This document shows positions 5,882 through 7,005 of a stretch of DNA of 7,005 nt, one piece after another (within the stretch, counting starts at the first letter, position 1; each line of letters begins with the position of its first letter). The translations under genes and the position numbers were made by a program. The stretch is taken from contig CAMZKK010000206.1 in assembly GCA_947311175.1 (NCBI GenBank), positions 1 to 7,005 on the forward strand, given 5' to 3'. The notes under the pieces are model-generated. The model had not been told where the DNA came from. It worked only from the letters and a program-made list of their open reading frames with translations, and did not search any database. Origin of the DNA: an uncultured Planctomycetota bacterium. Its GTDB lineage: Bacteria > Planctomycetota > SZUA-567 > JAFGNG01.

Positions 5882-7005
5882 TTATTCTTTGATAAAGCTA
5901 TCTTTAGCTTGCATTTCATAGATTTTATTTTTCAATTCCCCATGCAAAACAATTGTTCCTTTGCTAGTAGATTGCATTTTTTTCATTAACGGGATATAGC
6001 TTTCAACTAATTTTAATACAGAATCATGGATTCTTTCAGCTAAATCATTATCGTCAAGTTTAAGAGAATCAGCTGTGAACTTTTCAAGCAATTTATTAAC
6101 AGCCATCTTTATATTTTTATTAACACCTTCTCCGCCAAATTTACTATTTAAAGATTTTGGCATAACAAATAAAACATTCGACTTTGGATAAGCTTTAACT
6201 GCTTTTACAAGAGAAGAGTTATCAACGTTACCACCCTTATTATTTCTAATAAATGAAGTTATTTCGCTCCAGCTTCCGAAAACAAAATAACGACCGAAAA
6301 CAGTTAGTGCAAAGGTTGAAATTCCATCAGGATCGGCAGTTTGTTGTGCTGCATCTTTACCTACAACAAATACATCTACACCTTGATAGACACTTTTCTT
6401 GATATTTTTAGCAAACGCAGGGTTTGCAGATAGCGTGGTAAATAACTTTGAAATTATTTCTGAAAAAGCCTTGCCGTCATTTACCCCCAGCAACAAAGTT
6501 ACTTTTGGCACTAAGTTTTCTGCCGGATTTTTATTTTCATTGTCATCTTTTATTTTATTTGTTTTCTTGTCAAATCCCACACTAAGATAGCTATCTCCGG
6601 CAAGACCACTAAATACTTCATTTATATTTAAACCAGTCATCATTTGAACCATAGCTAAGTAACCATTAAGGGAATTTGCTTGTTGTTCCGAAAGTTGACT
6701 GACAATTGACGGGATGATTTTTGCAAAATCTACTCTATACATAAATGTCATTTTATCAGAAGTATCAATCTTCGGTGTTTCGAACTTTGCACCGCTATCG
6801 AGGATTAGATTTAACAATGGCGGACATGATTTAGCCAACCGCATCGTAAAAGCGAAATCACCGTCAATTCTATTCTCAGCAACAGTTGTGCTTGAAATAA
6901 TGGCAACTTCTTCAACTTTATCAATCCCAATTATTTTTTCTACTAAATTAAAGCCGGCAAGTTTTTTCTTTGCCCTTACCAACTTATAATTAATACCGTT
7001 TTCAG
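5882..7005 (-). CDS. Unrecognised protein, N-terminus beyond the window
   Basis: The visible part is about 373 residues. The frame stays open from a TTG near 6982 to the right edge (ENGINYK precedes it), and that TTG has no clear ribosome binding site, so the true start lies past 7005. I do not recognise a characterised family. The sequence alternates hydrophobic strands and amphipathic helices: a TFMYRVDFAKIIPSIVSQL segment, then LNINEVFSGLAGDSYLSVGFD, a Lys/Asp/Asn-rich loop (NKIKDDNENKNPAEN), VTLLLGVNDGKAFSEII, GVDVFVVGKDAAQ, and RYFVFGSWSEITSFI. This layout resembles large uncharacterised, often secreted, bacterial proteins of the DUF3352-like kind, with repeated beta-strand modules, but the resemblance is loose. 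Any signal peptide would be outside the window. No catalytic motif and almost no cysteine are visible. It is convergent with the signalling operon and shares only the hairpin with it. Confidence 0.8.
   Translation of the reverse strand, partial: ENGINYKLVRAKKKLAGFNLVEKIIGIDKVEEVAIISSTTVAENRIDGDFAFTMRLAKSCPPLLNLILDSGAKFETPKIDTSDKMTFMYRVDFAKIIPSIVSQLSEQQANSLNGYLAMVQMMTGLNINEVFSGLAGDSYLSVGFDKKTNKIKDDNENKNPAENLVPKVTLLLGVNDGKAFSEIISKLFTTLSANPAFAKNIKKSVYQGVDVFVVGKDAAQQTADPDGISTFALTVFGRYFVFGSWSEITSFIRNNKGGNVDNSSLVKAVKAYPKSNVLFVMPKSLNSKFGGEGVNKNIKMAVNKLLEKFTADSLKLDDNDLAERIHDSVLKLVESYIPLMKKMQSTSKGTIVLHGELKNKIYEMQAKDSFIKE

Noticed and set aside
1..7005. CRISPR array, tRNA, rRNA, insertion sequence or defence system
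   Set aside because: No regularly spaced repeats, no tRNA-like clover leaf, no transposase motif and no nuclease or toxin motif was seen in any gene on either strand.

Overview
The window is AT-rich bacterial DNA with short intergenic gaps and seven protein genes. No RNA gene, CRISPR array, transposase or phage gene is visible. The species cannot be named from the sequence. The gene types (a DUF3467-type protein, an HDOD output-domain protein, a soluble GAF-PAS histidine kinase) suggest a free-living or anaerobic, probably Gram-negative-type bacterium. A radical SAM enzyme fits an anaerobic or microaerobic habit. This placement is inference.

Left part, minus strand: a class I/II PLP-dependent aminotransferase (1843 to 542) is followed by a small DUF3467-type protein (419 to 105). 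The 122-bp gap between them holds a period-7 AT-rich tandem repeat that starts inside the aminotransferase stop codon, a weak hairpin and a possible extended -10 promoter. Positions 1 to 104 hold no gene, only an 11-T homopolymer flanked by an 8-bp direct repeat.

Centre, plus strand: a 149-bp divergent intergenic region contains a 17-bp near-perfect palindrome overlapping a TTGACA hexamer. It precedes a tight four-gene operon (1993 to 5822) with gaps of 11, 15 and 9 bp. The genes are a 131-aa protein resembling the N-terminal module found in front of some HD-GYP/HDOD proteins, an HDOD protein that keeps HD-superfamily metal-ligand-type residues, a cytosolic sensor histidine kinase (coiled coil, GAF, PAS, DHp, catalytic domain), and a radical SAM enzyme with a CX4CX2C cluster motif. 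No response regulator is in the window, so the kinase's partner must be elsewhere. The layout suggests a soluble signalling module that senses an internal cue and is co-expressed with a radical SAM enzyme of unknown substrate.

Right part: a perfect 14-bp stem hairpin separates the operon from a convergent minus-strand gene. That gene encodes a protein I do not recognise, and it runs off the right edge, so its true start is outside the window.
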